Below, in pieces: positions 1 through 10,099 of a DNA stretch of 64,000 nucleotides (within the stretch, counting starts at the first letter, position 1; each line of letters starts with the position of its first letter). The position numbers and the translations under genes were made by a program. Under the pieces are notes generated by a model, which did no database searches, had not been told where the DNA came from, and saw nothing but the letters and a program-made list of their open reading frames with translations. Origin of the DNA: Pseudorasbora parva (lineage: Eukaryota; Chordata; Actinopteri; Cypriniformes; Gobionidae); assembly GCF_024679245.1 (NCBI RefSeq), contig NC_090175.1, positions 46,316,751 through 46,380,750 on the forward strand, written 5' to 3'.

Positions 1-261
1 GTAATTTCCCCCTCTTCTGCACTAATCACTGTGCTGCTTTTGTTCAGAGGAACAGGCTTTTAAGTTTTATCTCTCTAATTGTCTTGTTCTCCCTTTAGAA
101 ATGCCAAACATAATTACATTTAAAAAACACTTCCTCTCCGCAACCGGAGTACGTTTATTTGCACAGGAACCACTTGTTTTCGCCAAGTGTCAAATCCATC
201 GAAGACGCCACTGTGGCAGCTATCACGATCAGTGCACACATTGACACTGCGATAACTACCT

Positions 262-262
<1 letters not shown>
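1..262. other. Unannotated unique DNA
   Basis: No gene, RNA or transposon signature is visible. Reading frames here are open only by chance or through the adjacent CA repeat. Confidence 0.5.

Positions 263-320
<58 letters not shown>
263..320. repeat. (AC)n microsatellite
   Basis: About 29 AC units with one interruption (ACAAAC) near 304. The minus-strand frame reading VCVCV across it is low complexity and not a gene. Confidence 0.95.
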
Positions 321-1596
321 TTCATTAAGAAATGACAACAGTGTTGTGTTTTCAGTATGGCTCACCACATTGTCTTCCCCATAGCTGTGTAAATATTTGA
401 TGTGGTTTCTCTTTCTCTGTGTGAGAGTGTGTTTGTGTAAGTGTTGGCTAGTTGTGCCAGTGCTTTTGTTTGAATTATTTGTGTACCTATGACCATCTGA
501 ATAATTTACACATGCTGAGATTAGCATTGTTTTGCTTGGCAGCTGAGTTGCACTGAAAGGCAATGCGGTGTTCTCGCACTCGCAGTCACAAACGCACACC
601 GTGAAACAGCACAATGTTATACTGAACTCCCAAATATACACATGATTAACATGCACAGAGCCAATTTGTGTGCTGCGGTACCCTCAAAACGTGCCTATCA
701 GAAAATGGTAATTGGTAAGCAGTAAGCACTGTTTTATATTCAAATGGAGATGTGAGACTCTCTTACTCTTTTTCCCACGCTGCTTTGCTCTTAATAGTCT
801 CCCCTCATAATTGGGGTCCGCCTGACCCTCTCCTCTCCCACCTCACTCATTCACACACACACACATACTGGCAAAGAGCACATATAACGGCTGCCATTGT
901 GTCTGAGACTCCAATTAGTGCAGATCGTATAGAGGTTAACACGCTCTCAGAGCTGGGAGCTGTCTGGAGCCCATTGCACGGCATTTGTGTACATGCACAT
1001 CTTCGCTTGGACCTTTGTTGTCTGTGTTTGTGGTGTGCAATGTAGTCTGAAAAAGTTTCAGTGTTTAAGTTCTCTAAAAAGCCCAGACTGTCCTCACACC
1101 AATTAACATTCATTTACAAAGTGAGAAGTGTTTTTTTTCTGTCCTCTTTGGAACCAATTTGTCTGTTTTGTGTGTATGCAAGTCTGTGATGGGATTAAGA
1201 AGATGGATAAGACATATTTTCTCAAGTTTATAAAGATGAGGCTGAACTTCTTCAACTTTTAAGTAATAGGGAAAAAAGCACATTTTTCAAGTCCAGAGAA
1301 GTCATTTGGGGGCTAGTGTTGGCAGGGCTTTATTTTCATCACCTCACAGATATATATATATAAAAAAAGAAAAACTGCAGACAGGCGGTGTCTTATAATG
1401 GAAAGCCGAAAAATAGCTATGTCTGGGTGGGGCAGAGTGAGTCACATGACTGTGTCTGGGGGCTTGATTGGCTGAGGAAATGACTTTTCTCACAGATTAT
1501 AGAGCTGTTGTGTATTTTCGTCAACAAGCCAAGCATCAGTATTCTTATTGCTCATAGTTTCTTATTTTTACAAATCCCTCAGGACTCCATCCATAT
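321..1596. other. Unique DNA; possible conserved noncoding stretch at 740-1090
   Basis: No repeat family is recognised. The part around 765-1000 is compositionally complex, with TAAT-core motifs such as CTCATAATTGGGG and CTCCAATTAG, and lacks long frames. That texture resembles vertebrate conserved noncoding DNA, but this is inference only. A short CA run lies near 855-867. Confidence 0.35.
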
Positions 1597-1892
1597 CCAG
1601 AATATAGAGATATTGGGTTGGACGCTTTTAACTTGAGGCAGCGTACAGAAGCCCAATGCGTGCCCCAGAGGCCCCTATCGGCCTCAGCCCTGTCTAGGGA
1701 ACATAATATGATAGTGATATTTGGGGTGGACGCTTTTGACTTAGGATGGTGAACAGAGGCCCCATGTGGGGCCCCAGGCATGTCTAGGCACCAGAATATT
1801 GTAGAGATATTGAGATGGGCTCTTTTAATTTGCTGAAGAGTACGGAGGCCACTATTTGTGGCCCCAGATGCCCCAAAGACCGGAGCTATATT
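1597..1892. repeat. Degenerate tandem repeat, about three ~92-102-bp units
   Basis: Three units start near 1597, 1699 and 1791. Each runs from an (A)GAATAT/ATAATAT...GATATT segment through GG(A/C)CGCTTTT or GGGCTCTTTT, a GTACAGAAGCCC-like segment and GCCCCAG/GTCTAGG. A fourth unit begins near 1891 (TTTAGGCCATAGCATAT). Divergence between units is moderate, so the array is old. No coding sense was found. Confidence 0.75.
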
Positions 1893-3145
1893 TAGGCCAT
1901 AGCATATCATATAGCTTTAATATAGCTATTATTTATAATCTAGTGTATTATTTTAATTAGACTTCTTTTTACATTTTCAGTTTTCATTTTAATTGTAGAA
2001 TAAGTTTTAATAATAGCTGCTTTTTAACTTAAACTTATTTCAATTATCATTTTATAATTTTTTTTTTTATTGTATTTATCTGTACACTAAAAAATCACTC
2101 AAATTGCTAATACAGCAAGTAGCACATTGAATTAAATAAAAGATTGTTTTCTTATAAGAAGTACTGTCATAATCTGTGATTTTTGTGTCTGTGTGTGTGC
2201 ATTATAATGAATGTTTTTAATAGCTTTAGTTAGCAAAAACAACACTGTAGAAGGGTGTTTTAAAGGGTGTCTAAAATCTAGCATATAAAACCATGAGGAA
2301 GTTATGCAAAAATGTGTCAGGCCAACTCCAACACCAGTAAAATGTTCTGCATAGAATGTAGTAATTTTAGTTATTCATGTATTTATTTATTGTTTTGCTT
2401 TTTGTCTCTTTACAGAACTGAATACCCTCATCCATGATCACAGCGCGTACCTTCAGATAAATTAATCTTTCAGTTTAAAGCACATGCCTGGATGTCTTGA
2501 TATTTGCGTATTAAGAGCCTCTCCCCTTCCCACAAGCAGCAGAGGAGCAGGTTTTCAAATCTCTCCTGGAGAACAGACTGAGTCATTTCTCTGCAGACTG
2601 ATGTGCAGTTGGTACTCAGTGAGACCAAATGAAGTTTTCCTCCATCAGTGGTGCCTGAAGTGCTTTCAATCACAACACTAAACTGAAACAAATAGCTTGC
2701 CCATTTCTCTCAGTCTGCATTTCTCCCTCACTTGCTCCTTCTGCCTCCCTTTGAATGAGTCAATCAGGGGGCTTTAGTCGCACTTCTCGATTAGCAGGAG
2801 CCACTTGAATGCGGCGTGCTTTTTCACATGAAAAGGGGGCATTCGCATTCATTTTCAACTCGTTAAATCTTACATGGCCATCGTCATTAGGGAGCATTTG
2901 CCAATTATGCATCTTTGACAAGGGTAATTCTCATCATCGAATATCTGAGGTCTTCATAAAGGAGACGGAGAGAAAAGCAAGGGTGAGTTGTAGAGAAGTA
3001 ATGATTCCCTATTGAGGCTTTTGATCCTGAAACCATGTTCACACGCAATTTCTCATTCCAGAACCCATCCTGCAAGCCAAAAAAGGACATATCCCATCAT
3101 TGGCAACATTTTGCCAATTTTTTAATGCCTCACTAGCACACATAC
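1893..3145. other. AT-rich then unique DNA; possible conserved noncoding stretch at 2740-3010
   Basis: Positions 1920-2100 are AT-rich without repeat structure. Positions 2740-3010 are complex and non-repetitive, with homeodomain-like cores such as CCAATTATGCATC and GGGTAATTCTCATC. No gene is seen; the conservation idea is inference. Confidence 0.35.
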
Positions 3146-3269
3146 TGGTTGATTAGATCATTGCATTAATGAGAAATTGAACAGATGTTTCTAATAACCC
3201 TTTATATATATAAAGGGTTATTAGAAACATCTGTTCAATTTCTCATTAATGCAATGATCTAATCAACCA
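3146..3269. repeat. Perfect 124-bp palindrome (62-bp arms, no spacer)
   Basis: Reading outward from the centre at 3207/3208 (CCCTTTATAT|ATATAAAGGG), every base pairs to 3146 and 3269; the next pair (C3145/A3270) fails. The right arm is the 5' end of the Tc1-like element that continues to about 3606, so the left arm is an inverted copy of that terminus. Confidence 0.97.
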
Positions 3270-3610
3270 ATCACATTGCTTGTTACTGCACGTTGCTTCA
3301 ATGCATTTAGGGGTGTGGTCCTGGACAAGACAATCTCCTGAACTCCAAACTGAATGTCAGAATGTCATGCCCCCACAGTCACCAGATCTCAACCCAATAG
3401 ATAATCTTTGGCATGTGGTGGAATGGGAGCTTTGTGCCCTGGATGTGCATCCCCCAAATCTCCATCAACTGCAAGATACATTCCTATCAACATGGGACAA
3501 CATTTCTAAAGAATACTTTCAGCACCTTGCTGAATCAATGCCACATAGAATTAAGGCAGTTCTAAAGTCGAACACAGTATTAGTATGGTGTTCCTAATAA
3601 TCATTTAGGA
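3208..3610 (+). mobile_element. Internally deleted Tc1-like (DD36E-family) element
   Basis: The 5' end (about 3208-3362) joins directly to the transposase 3' end (about 3363-3600) at GTCAGAATG, removing most of the gene. The 3' part encodes a Tc1 C-terminus with [18 protein letters not shown], so the catalytic Glu of the usual NPIE motif is Asp here. It then continues to the family terminus TGTTCCTAATAATC. It shares near-identical sequence with 22566-22766 and 52662-53297. The element is non-autonomous; 3280-3597 is an open but truncated frame. Confidence 0.9.
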
Positions 3611-3624
3611 TTATATATATATAT

Positions 3625-4476
3625 GAAGAGTTTCGTTGCAAAACGAGATATATTCATTTTGAGAAATGTTGGTTATTTGACATTATTATTTAAGACATCA
3701 ACAGTCAAGTTCACTCACAATTTTTTTTGTACATTAAACTATTACTTGAGCTCAGTGAAGGCCAGGGACACAATATTCTTCAAATCCAGGATATTTTTTA
3801 TTTAATTTAAATAAGTCAAAAACCATGCCAAAATGCAACATATTTATCTTAACATTGTCAAACATCTTAAATTGGTTAAAAAAACAATACATCATAAATA
3901 TATGGAATAGTATATACAAAGATTGATTAATAATAATAAGATTCCGAGTTAGTTTTGGCCAGAACATACACACATTTTTTATTTTTATTTTCAAAACGCT
4001 ATATATCCAACTTAGGCTATATTCTACTACTGTAATACCATTACGAAAAGCTAGTGAATTCATCATCGAAATCCATAACGTTAGCTTGACTGACTCTGAA
4101 GCTTTGATTCTCTGACTGACAGACAGCTTTTGATCAGTGACGTAGCCTACGTGAGTGACAGCTCGCCTACAGTAAAAACAATTAAATGGTGAACGTTTTT
4201 TTAGTTAGTCTATTGAATCCTCTTTTTAAAAATATGTTAAATGTTAAATCACTGAGCAAACTTGGAGCACTTCACTGGCGATGACTCTCTCCTCGCGTGA
4301 CATCCTGAGCTCGCGTAGCATCCTAACGGTTATATCGCACTTTGTAAAGAAAGTGGGCTGGCAGATATCACGTTTTGTGAAAAATTACACTTTTTAGTAG
4401 GCTTAAAATTTACATTTTAAAATAAAATCCAAATGTCAAAAAATGGCGTTTATCGCGTTTTGCAACCGAACTCTTC
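3625..4476. mobile_element. TA-flanked TIR element, 852 bp, non-autonomous
   Basis: Terminal inverted repeats of about 28 bp: the left end begins GAAGAGTTTCGTTGCAAAAC and the right end, reverse-complemented, begins GAAGAGTTCGGTTGCAAAAC. Both ends abut (AT)n runs, consistent with a TA target-site duplication. The interior encodes no recognisable transposase. Confidence 0.85.
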
Positions 4477-4490
4477 ATATATATATATAT

Positions 4491-5355
4491 GGAAGTTTAA
4501 AATTGTAATATTTTATTCAGAATACAACATAGATTAGATACGTTTTTAAACTGCATCAACACATCTCATTTTTGTTTACCACTGTGTGGCATCCCCTCTT
4601 CTTTTTATAATAGTCTGCAAACGTCTGGGGATTGAGGAGACAAGTTGATCAAGTTTAGGAATAGGAATGTCTAATACAGGCTTCTAGTTGCTCAACTGTC
4701 TTAGGTCTTCTTTGTCGCATCTTCCTCATTATGATGCGCCAAACTTTTTTTATGGGTGAAAGATCCGGACTGCAGACTGGCCATTTCAGTACCCAGATCC
4801 TTCTTCCAAACAGCCATGATATTGTAATTGATGCAGTATGTGATCTGGCATTGTCATGTTGGAAAATACAAGGTCTTCCCTGAAAGAGACGACATCTGGA
4901 TGGGAGCATATGTTGTTTTAGAACTTGGATATTTTCAGCATTGATGGTGCCTTTCCAGATGTGTAAGCTGCCCATGCCACATGCACTCATGCAACCCCAT
5001 ACCATCAGAGATGCAGGCTTCTGAACTGAGTGCCTATAACAACTCATTGTCCTTGTCCTCTGTAGTCCAGATGACATGGCGTTCCAGTTTCCCAAAAATA
5101 ATTTTTATTTGTCTGACTATAGGACAGTTTTCCACTTTCGACAGTCCATTTTAAATGAGCCTTGGCCTAGAGAAAACTCCTGCGCTTCTGGGTCATATGG
5201 CCTCTTTTTCGATCTAAAGAGTTTTAGCCGGCAATGGCAAATGGCACGGTGGATTGTGTTCACCGACACATCTTGAGTTCTGAGAGGCACTACCACTCTG
5301 AGAGGCACTTTTTATACCCAATCATGTTGCCAATTGACCTAATAAGTTGCAAATT
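4491..5355 (-). mobile_element. Tc1-like DD34E element, degraded
   Basis: The minus-strand unit contains a 3' untranslated end (4491-4650), a broken transposase (4655-5308) and the start of its 5' leader (about 5309-5355). It is flanked by (AT)n on the left. The retroelement fragment begins at about 5356. Confidence 0.85.
4655..5308 (-). pseudogene. Tc1-like transposase pseudogene (DD34E spacing)
   Basis: Two overlapping minus-strand frames together give a Tc1 cut-and-paste transposase lacking its N-terminus. The upstream piece (5117-5308) has VSVNTIHRAI followed by a K/R-rich segment. The downstream piece (4655-5095) has LMVWGCMSACGMGSLHIWKG, HDNARSHTA and CSPDLSPI. From the Asp of HDNARSH to the last catalytic position there are 34 residues, the usual Tc1 spacing, but the residue is Lys (SPIKKVW) where Glu is needed. 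A frameshift separates the pieces near 5100, where the first catalytic Asp region lies. It would be inactive. Identification is from motif order and is strong; the exact family name is uncertain. Confidence 0.92.
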
Positions 5356-5356
5356 C

Positions 5357-5590
5357 TACCGGCACAGGCACCACCGGAACACGATCCACCGGCACAGGAA
5401 CCACCGGAATGTGATCCACTGGAACTGGGACCTTCCTTCTCCTTCTCCATTTCAAGACATCTGGAACACAGACCACCGGAATAGAGTCCACCGGAACACG
5501 GACCACCGGAACTGAGTCCACCGGATAACAGACCACCGGCACAGGGACCACCGAAACACGATCCACCGGCACTGGGACCACTGGAACAGT
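5357..5590 (-). repeat. 15-bp-unit minisatellite inside a gag-like region
   Basis: Plus-strand units follow ACCACCGGAACACGATCC-type spacing with ACCGG every ~15 bases. A short non-repeat interruption lies near 5425-5458. Read on the minus strand, one frame gives PV-rich repeats (VPVVPVPVDRV) and another gives GGPCSGG-type repeats. The unit length is a multiple of three, consistent with expansion inside a coding sequence. Confidence 0.85.
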
Positions 5591-5667
5591 TTTCCTCTTC
5601 TTGGCCACTTGCTCCTGCTGGCGAGTGAGACCCTCCACCATCAAAAGTCTCCCCATCATATATGCTC

Positions 5668-5907
5668 CTAAAAAAGCCAGTCCATGGGCCCATCGAGTGC
5701 ATAAAAGTAAAGGTCCTTAAGAGGGCCCTCATTCAGCTTCAGTCCCTCTGCTGCTTCAAGAAACTTGACCGCGAACCTCCTCAGATCGGTCCCATGTTGG
5801 TGGAGGGATGCTAAGGTCTGGAACCTCAGGATGCACTCGTAGTGGGGGCACGAGACAGTAGTAGCAGGTAGATGGGGTGAAACCCTCTTCCGCTGAGTCC
5901 TCGACAT
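5668..5907 (-). pseudogene. Gag-like N-terminal fragment of an LTR element
   Basis: A 79-residue frame starts at the ATG at 5907, only 13 bases after the LTR end. It begins MSRTQRKR, contains HYECILRFQTLASLHQHG and AEGLKLNEGPLKDL, and stops at MDWLF. The following segment continues in other frames into the PV-rich repeat, so a frameshift or stop has broken it. Position immediately downstream of an LTR suggests a gag or gag-like product. I recall similar N-termini in predicted cyprinid repetitive proteins, but no zinc knuckle, protease or pol sequence is present and the family is not proven. Confidence 0.5.
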
Positions 5908-5919
5908 GGTCGTATCCTT
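5908..5919 (-). promoter_or_regulatory. Candidate self-primer binding site
   Basis: On the minus strand, AAGGATACGACC lies one base after the LTR end. It is complementary at 11 of 12 positions to GGTAGTATCCTT, the minus-strand sequence at 6142-6131 inside the LTR. A normal TGG-initial tRNA primer site is absent. Tf1/sushi-type elements prime from the folded 5' end of their own RNA, and this layout matches that scheme. Confidence 0.6.
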
Positions 5920-5980
5920 ATGTCACAGTCGGGAACACACAAAGGAAATGGTGCGAGGACTCAAGTGCAAAAATGAATGA

Positions 5981-5986
5981 TTTATT
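5981..5986 (-). terminator. Polyadenylation signal AATAAA in the LTR
   Basis: TTTATT on the plus strand reads AATAAA on the minus strand, about 60 bases before the LTR end. This is the expected place for the R/U5 cleavage signal. Confidence 0.6.
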
Positions 5987-6083
5987 TATAAAAAGAAACA
6001 TAAATACAAAACAAACACCTACGAGGGGGCTAAACACATAATAGAACATAACCCAAAACGCAAAACATACCAAAATAATTCAC

Positions 6084-6115
6084 GGGGGGGGGGGGGGGGG
6101 GGGGGGTTGGGGGGG
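6084..6115 (+). repeat. Poly-G tract (G23, TT, G8)
   Basis: A run of 23 G, then TT, then 8 G lies within the LTR. It could form G-quadruplexes. Its length may be unreliable in an assembly. Confidence 0.9.
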
Positions 6116-6130
6116 AGACGCAGACAGTAC

Positions 6131-6142
6131 AAGGATACTACC
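6131..6142 (-). promoter_or_regulatory. Putative LTR transcript 5' end / self-primer
   Basis: The minus strand reads GGTAGTATCCTT here. It pairs with the site at 5908-5919. It lies about 32 bp downstream of the TATA box once the inserted element is removed. Confidence 0.55.
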
Positions 6143-6164
6143 CAGACTGACAAACACTGATGCC

Positions 6165-6926
6165 GCGTCCCAATTCGCCTACTTATACTACGTCCTAAAA
6201 GTATGTACTCTTTTTGTGAAGAAAAGGTATATACTTTTGAGTGTTTAGCAGAAAAGTATGCAAGCTTCGGGACATACTACTTCGCCATTTTAACGGACTC
6301 TGTCGCTTAGTTACATGCATCCCGTCACCGTTTATCTGCCCTGTCAATCATTATCAGATTCATCACAGACAGTTCAAAATCCTCCACAATCAGTTGAATC
6401 TCCTACCGTATCGGAGAGAAATGTAGCCGCTCGTTCATCTGCCATGTGTGGGTCTTTGTGGGCCAGAGACTCTCCTCATATGTTTGCAGTTTAAATATAA
6501 TGATGCATTTAAAAGTTAATGGTCAAACTTGTCATTAAAAAAGTTAATAATGCTGCTGCAGGGGAAATATAATGTGGACAACACTGAATAAATAAATTTT
6601 GTCAGGTTAAATATTGATAGGTTCACTCAAACCCCTTTATCTAAACTTCTCTACTTAACCGTTGAACTCGCACATCCGTCATGTTTGTAGTTTTTTAACG
6701 CTTTTTATCCGCGTTTGTAGTTCTAATCGAATCCTCGTCCAACTCGCAATGGGTTGTGGGCAATATCAGCCGTTAGAGTACCCATCGATCCATACTTTGA
6801 ATTCGGACCGGAAATAGTAAACCATCCGGGAATCTTTGGAATACTCTTTTCAACATACTACGATTGGGACATACTAATTCTATTTTCGAATACTATTTAG
6901 GATGGATAGTATGCGAATTGGGACGC
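6165..6926. mobile_element. TIR element, GCGTCCCAATTCGC ends
   Basis: The ends carry GCGTCCCAATTCGC (6165-6178) and its exact inverse (6913-6926). Inverse homology continues for several bases, with ATACTAT-like sequence. Internally it holds no transposase; 6241-6426 is a chance frame. A right-hand part (about 330 bp, roughly 95% by eye) recurs at 46598-46926. I could not identify a target-site duplication. Confidence 0.85.
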
Positions 6927-6936
6927 AGGAAAAGAG

Positions 6937-6945
6937 CTTATAAAG
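6937..6945 (-). promoter_or_regulatory. LTR TATA box
   Basis: CTTATAAAG on the plus strand reads CTTTATAAG on the minus strand. With the TIR element spliced out it sits about 30 bp upstream of the putative RNA start. Confidence 0.6.
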
Positions 6946-7083
6946 GGAAGAAATCAAGAGGGAACAGGTGGGAGAAATCAAACACTAATCAGATAACAAG
7001 GGGGGAGGGATCAGACAATTCCATGAACTCATGCTCAGAATGACAAAACCCACATGTGCACACAAGACAGGACAGACATGTGA

Positions 7084-7531
7084 CACATCCATGATGCAAA
7101 TCTCCCTTTCTACCACATCCCTTAAGTATAGCGAACTCATTTTCATGTTCAAGAAACCAGTTTGAGATTTGCTTTGTGACATGGTATGTTATCCTGCTGG
7201 AAGAAGTCATCAGATTAAGAAGATGGGTACATTGTGGTCATAAAGGGATGAGCATGGTCATCAACAGGCTGTTGCGTGTAAACAATGCTCAATTGGTACT
7301 AAGGGGACCAAAGGGTACCAGGAAAATATTGCCTTAGTTTCCTGTTCTTAGCTGACATGGGAGGCACCTGGTGTGATCTTCTGCTACTGCTTCAAGGTTT
7401 ATCGTGTTGTGCGTTCAGAAATGCTCTTCTGCAGATCTCCTTTGCAAAGAGTGGTTATTTGAGTTAATGTTGTCTTTCTATCAGCCTGAACCAGTCTGGT
7501 CATTTTCCTCTGCCCTCTGGCATCAGCAATG
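7084..7531 (-). pseudogene. Tc1-like (DD36E family) transposase remnant
   Basis: On the minus strand the piece near 7100-7200 reads HVTKQISNWFLEHENEFAIL and then skips directly to DVVEREICIMDV, so the [15 protein letters not shown] block with the catalytic Glu is deleted. A second deletion near 7330 joins the C-terminal half to the N-terminal half (sequence through about 7531), removing the first catalytic Asp. The same N-terminal stretch occurs at 19039-19280 and 29160-29582. The LTR entered at 7083/7084. The element is clearly inactive. Confidence 0.85.
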
Positions 7532-8532
7532 TCTCAGTTCTCTCTGATTGAGACAACCAAATGAGAGAAATCTGTTCTTGATGTGTGAATATGTGTGTTT
7601 ATGAGAGAGAAAGCAGGAAACCACAAGCCACAGAGTAGGTGATTGGCAGACAAGAGGTTAGTTGGATCTTATCTATGCACTATTCATGAGCAAGTCAGTC
7701 TGTCTGTCACTCCTCTCTCACTTGCTAATTTTTCCTACCCTTTGGATTGTAATCGTTTCTCCATTAATTATTTTTAAGCCTGCTTCAGTGTGTCAGATAG
7801 TTTATATCTCTATCAAGACAAGAGTTATGCAAGTTTATTTTGAATAGGTGCGTCATGTATCCGTTACTTGTGAAGAAAACATATTGTAGCAAGTCAGGTT
7901 AGACAGAATGACTGTGCAAAACCCCATCTAAAGAAATCCTAAGGTGTTCCTTCTGTGAGCATTTCTCTCCTGGAAAGTGCTTATGGAAAGAGGCAAAAGA
8001 GAGAGAGGGGGGGAGAGAGAGAGCCATGAATCATTCTAAGTGATACAGCCTTGAGGCTTTGAGGAAAGCAATAATGTACCTATCCAACCAAAATGCCTGA
8101 CCTAATAGGTTTGGTGTTGAATTCACTTTGAAGTGCAGGTCACTTGATAGAGCTTGCAATCTAAGAAATATGCTGTGTTCCAAGAAATAGGCTCCGCAAA
8201 AAATATCCCCCATCTCTGTGAGAAAATGGCTGAATATAACTAAGGATGTGAATTTGCACTGGATTGGAAGTGACAGTGCAAGAAGAATCTATTTAGAGCA
8301 GGTAAATGATCTTAATTCTTCTACCCAACCTGTATATTGGCAGTAAAAAGTATAGAAGGGTTGTTATGGATATGCTTTTAGATTAAGTTTTCTGATTCAG
8401 CCAGATGGTATTATACATTTGCTCATTAAATCAACTCAATAAGTCAGATTCTGGTTCAGATTAAGATTCAAATTCAGCGGTGATATTCAGTCTTTGCTTC
8501 AAATACGCTCTTGTAAAATTCATATTCATTAA
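7532..8532. other. Unannotated unique DNA
   Basis: No gene or element is recognised. A purine-rich GA run lies at about 7996-8023. Frames are short and not protein-like. Confidence 0.45.
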
Positions 8533-8941
8533 AGCTGCAGTCCATCACTTTTTGCACTCTCGTGGTTAATAAACAGAACTGCATGCATCTTGTGGAAGAA
8601 CATTGCAGCCGGAGCTACTTCTCTCTGTGTATATCTATGGCGGATTGCGCAGGGGCTGTGCTCCTCCGCAGCTGTACTTACCAGTATGGCCTGAAATAGT
8701 CCCAATATAAATACTTATTTTAAGTGTACCACAATGTAGAGGTGTGTGTTTCATCACGCAGTGACGTCAGTATGAAGCACAGGACCGTTTGCTGAGCCTT
8801 GTGTCTATAAAAGCTTTTCTTTGACTAATAAGGACGTTTTCAGCTCTGAAACTTAATTGTATATTCTTATATTACCAATACCTTTTATCTATCAAAAGCT
8901 CAAGGGAAAGTTGAAGGGAAAGTCCTCAATTTATCACCCCT
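8533..8941. mobile_element. TTAA-flanked non-autonomous element (piggyBac-like target)
   Basis: TTAA at 8529-8532 precedes AAGCTGCAGTCC and TTAA at 8942-8945 follows TATCACCCCT. The right ~180 bp (from GTCTATAAAAGC) recurs at about 37682-37819 with the same CACCCCTTTAA end, which supports it as a mobile repeat. The two termini differ, so this may be two overlapping families. Confidence 0.6.
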
Positions 8942-8945
8942 TTAA

Positions 8946-10099
8946 AAAAGCAACAGTTTGAACTAAAAGCTGAGAAAATCACTTTTTTTTTGTAAAAGAC
9001 TGTATCCAGATTCCCCAGATTTAGATTGATGATCAAATACAGATGCAGTAGATCGAGTCCATCAACACGTCTTGTACGTCCTGGGTTCACATTTCATTCA
9101 GTAACATTAGATCGTTTTGATTTATATGATGTTTAATGTTGATGATCACATTATTTTACACATCTGCTTACATACGATCACTTGTTTGTTTGTTTTTCTT
9201 CCTCGCTTGTGTTTTGTTTAAGATATTCAGTACTCTTATAGAAAATGCCTAATAGCGCCCCTAGCGTCTAACAGTGAAAAAACGGACACCCAGAAAATTC
9301 TGTTTGGCGGGGAAAAAGTAAAAAAAAAAAAAGTATCCTGCACATGTGGGAAATGTATCAATAACAGCACATTGCCAAGCATTAAAGTGACAATCTGCAT
9401 TAAAGGACACAGTTTGTAATAGTGGCCCACAACTGATTTATCATGAGTTAATGGTTAGCCGGAAACTTGCACAATATAAAACACATTTTAAACACTCAAT
9501 ATAAACACATACATAAATAAATATTCATACTTACAGGTTGTGATTCTGAGGAGCAGTTTGGTCCAAATAAGTACTGACCCATTTTTTCCAGAGCAAGTGT
9601 TTTGCAAACCCCGCATTGAATAAGATATGAGAAGCAGTTGTCAGTAAAATTAAGTGTTGAGGGCATGTCAATTTATTCACGGGCGGACAACGTTTAGGGA
9701 GTTTAGTCATCGTTTCAGGCAGTTCAAGTTTGGTTCTTTATTTTGGGAGACAATAACTTTTTTTATCATGCATATTACTACTTTGTAGAGCATTTAAATT
9801 CACAAATAGCTATATCGCACACTGGGAATATTAAAAAAAAATCAGACTCAGATTTCAGATTTTAAATTTTTCAGTGAATTGAGAAAGGAGTGTGTGTTTA
9901 AATGTTGTGTAGCAGCATATGTGTGTGTTTGCATATGTGCATATGCCATCCCATATCTCTCCAGTGTCACCAAGTGTCTGCTGCCATCTGCCCTCTCCTG
10001 CTGTTGCTTTTCAGACAATGTCTACATGAACCTACCATACACAATAATAAACACACTCCACCTGAATACACATGCTCATAAACACACAGTTAATGTACT
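8946..10099. other. Mostly unique DNA
   Basis: No gene is seen. A GCGCCCCTAGCGTC motif near 9255 resembles sequences common in fish repeats, but no boundaries are visible. Confidence 0.4.

Larger units (their letters stand above)
5921..7083 (-). mobile_element. LTR (Ty3/gypsy-like), split by a TIR element
   Basis: Boundaries are TGTCACAGTC at 5921 and CATGTGACA ending at 7083, giving TG...CA ends on the minus strand. After removing the insert at 6165-6926 the LTR is about 400 bp. The sequence outside 7083 is a Tc1 transposase interrupted after codons reading CIMDV, which places the LTR inside that Tc1. A minus-strand AATAAA (5981-5986), a TATA box (6937-6945) and a putative RNA start near 6142 are all in the expected order. 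Only the gag-side fragment of the internal region remains (5356-5920). Confidence 0.8.

Noticed and set aside
1545..1910. 121-residue minus frame
   Set aside because: It is created by the ~100-bp tandem repeat and has no domain.
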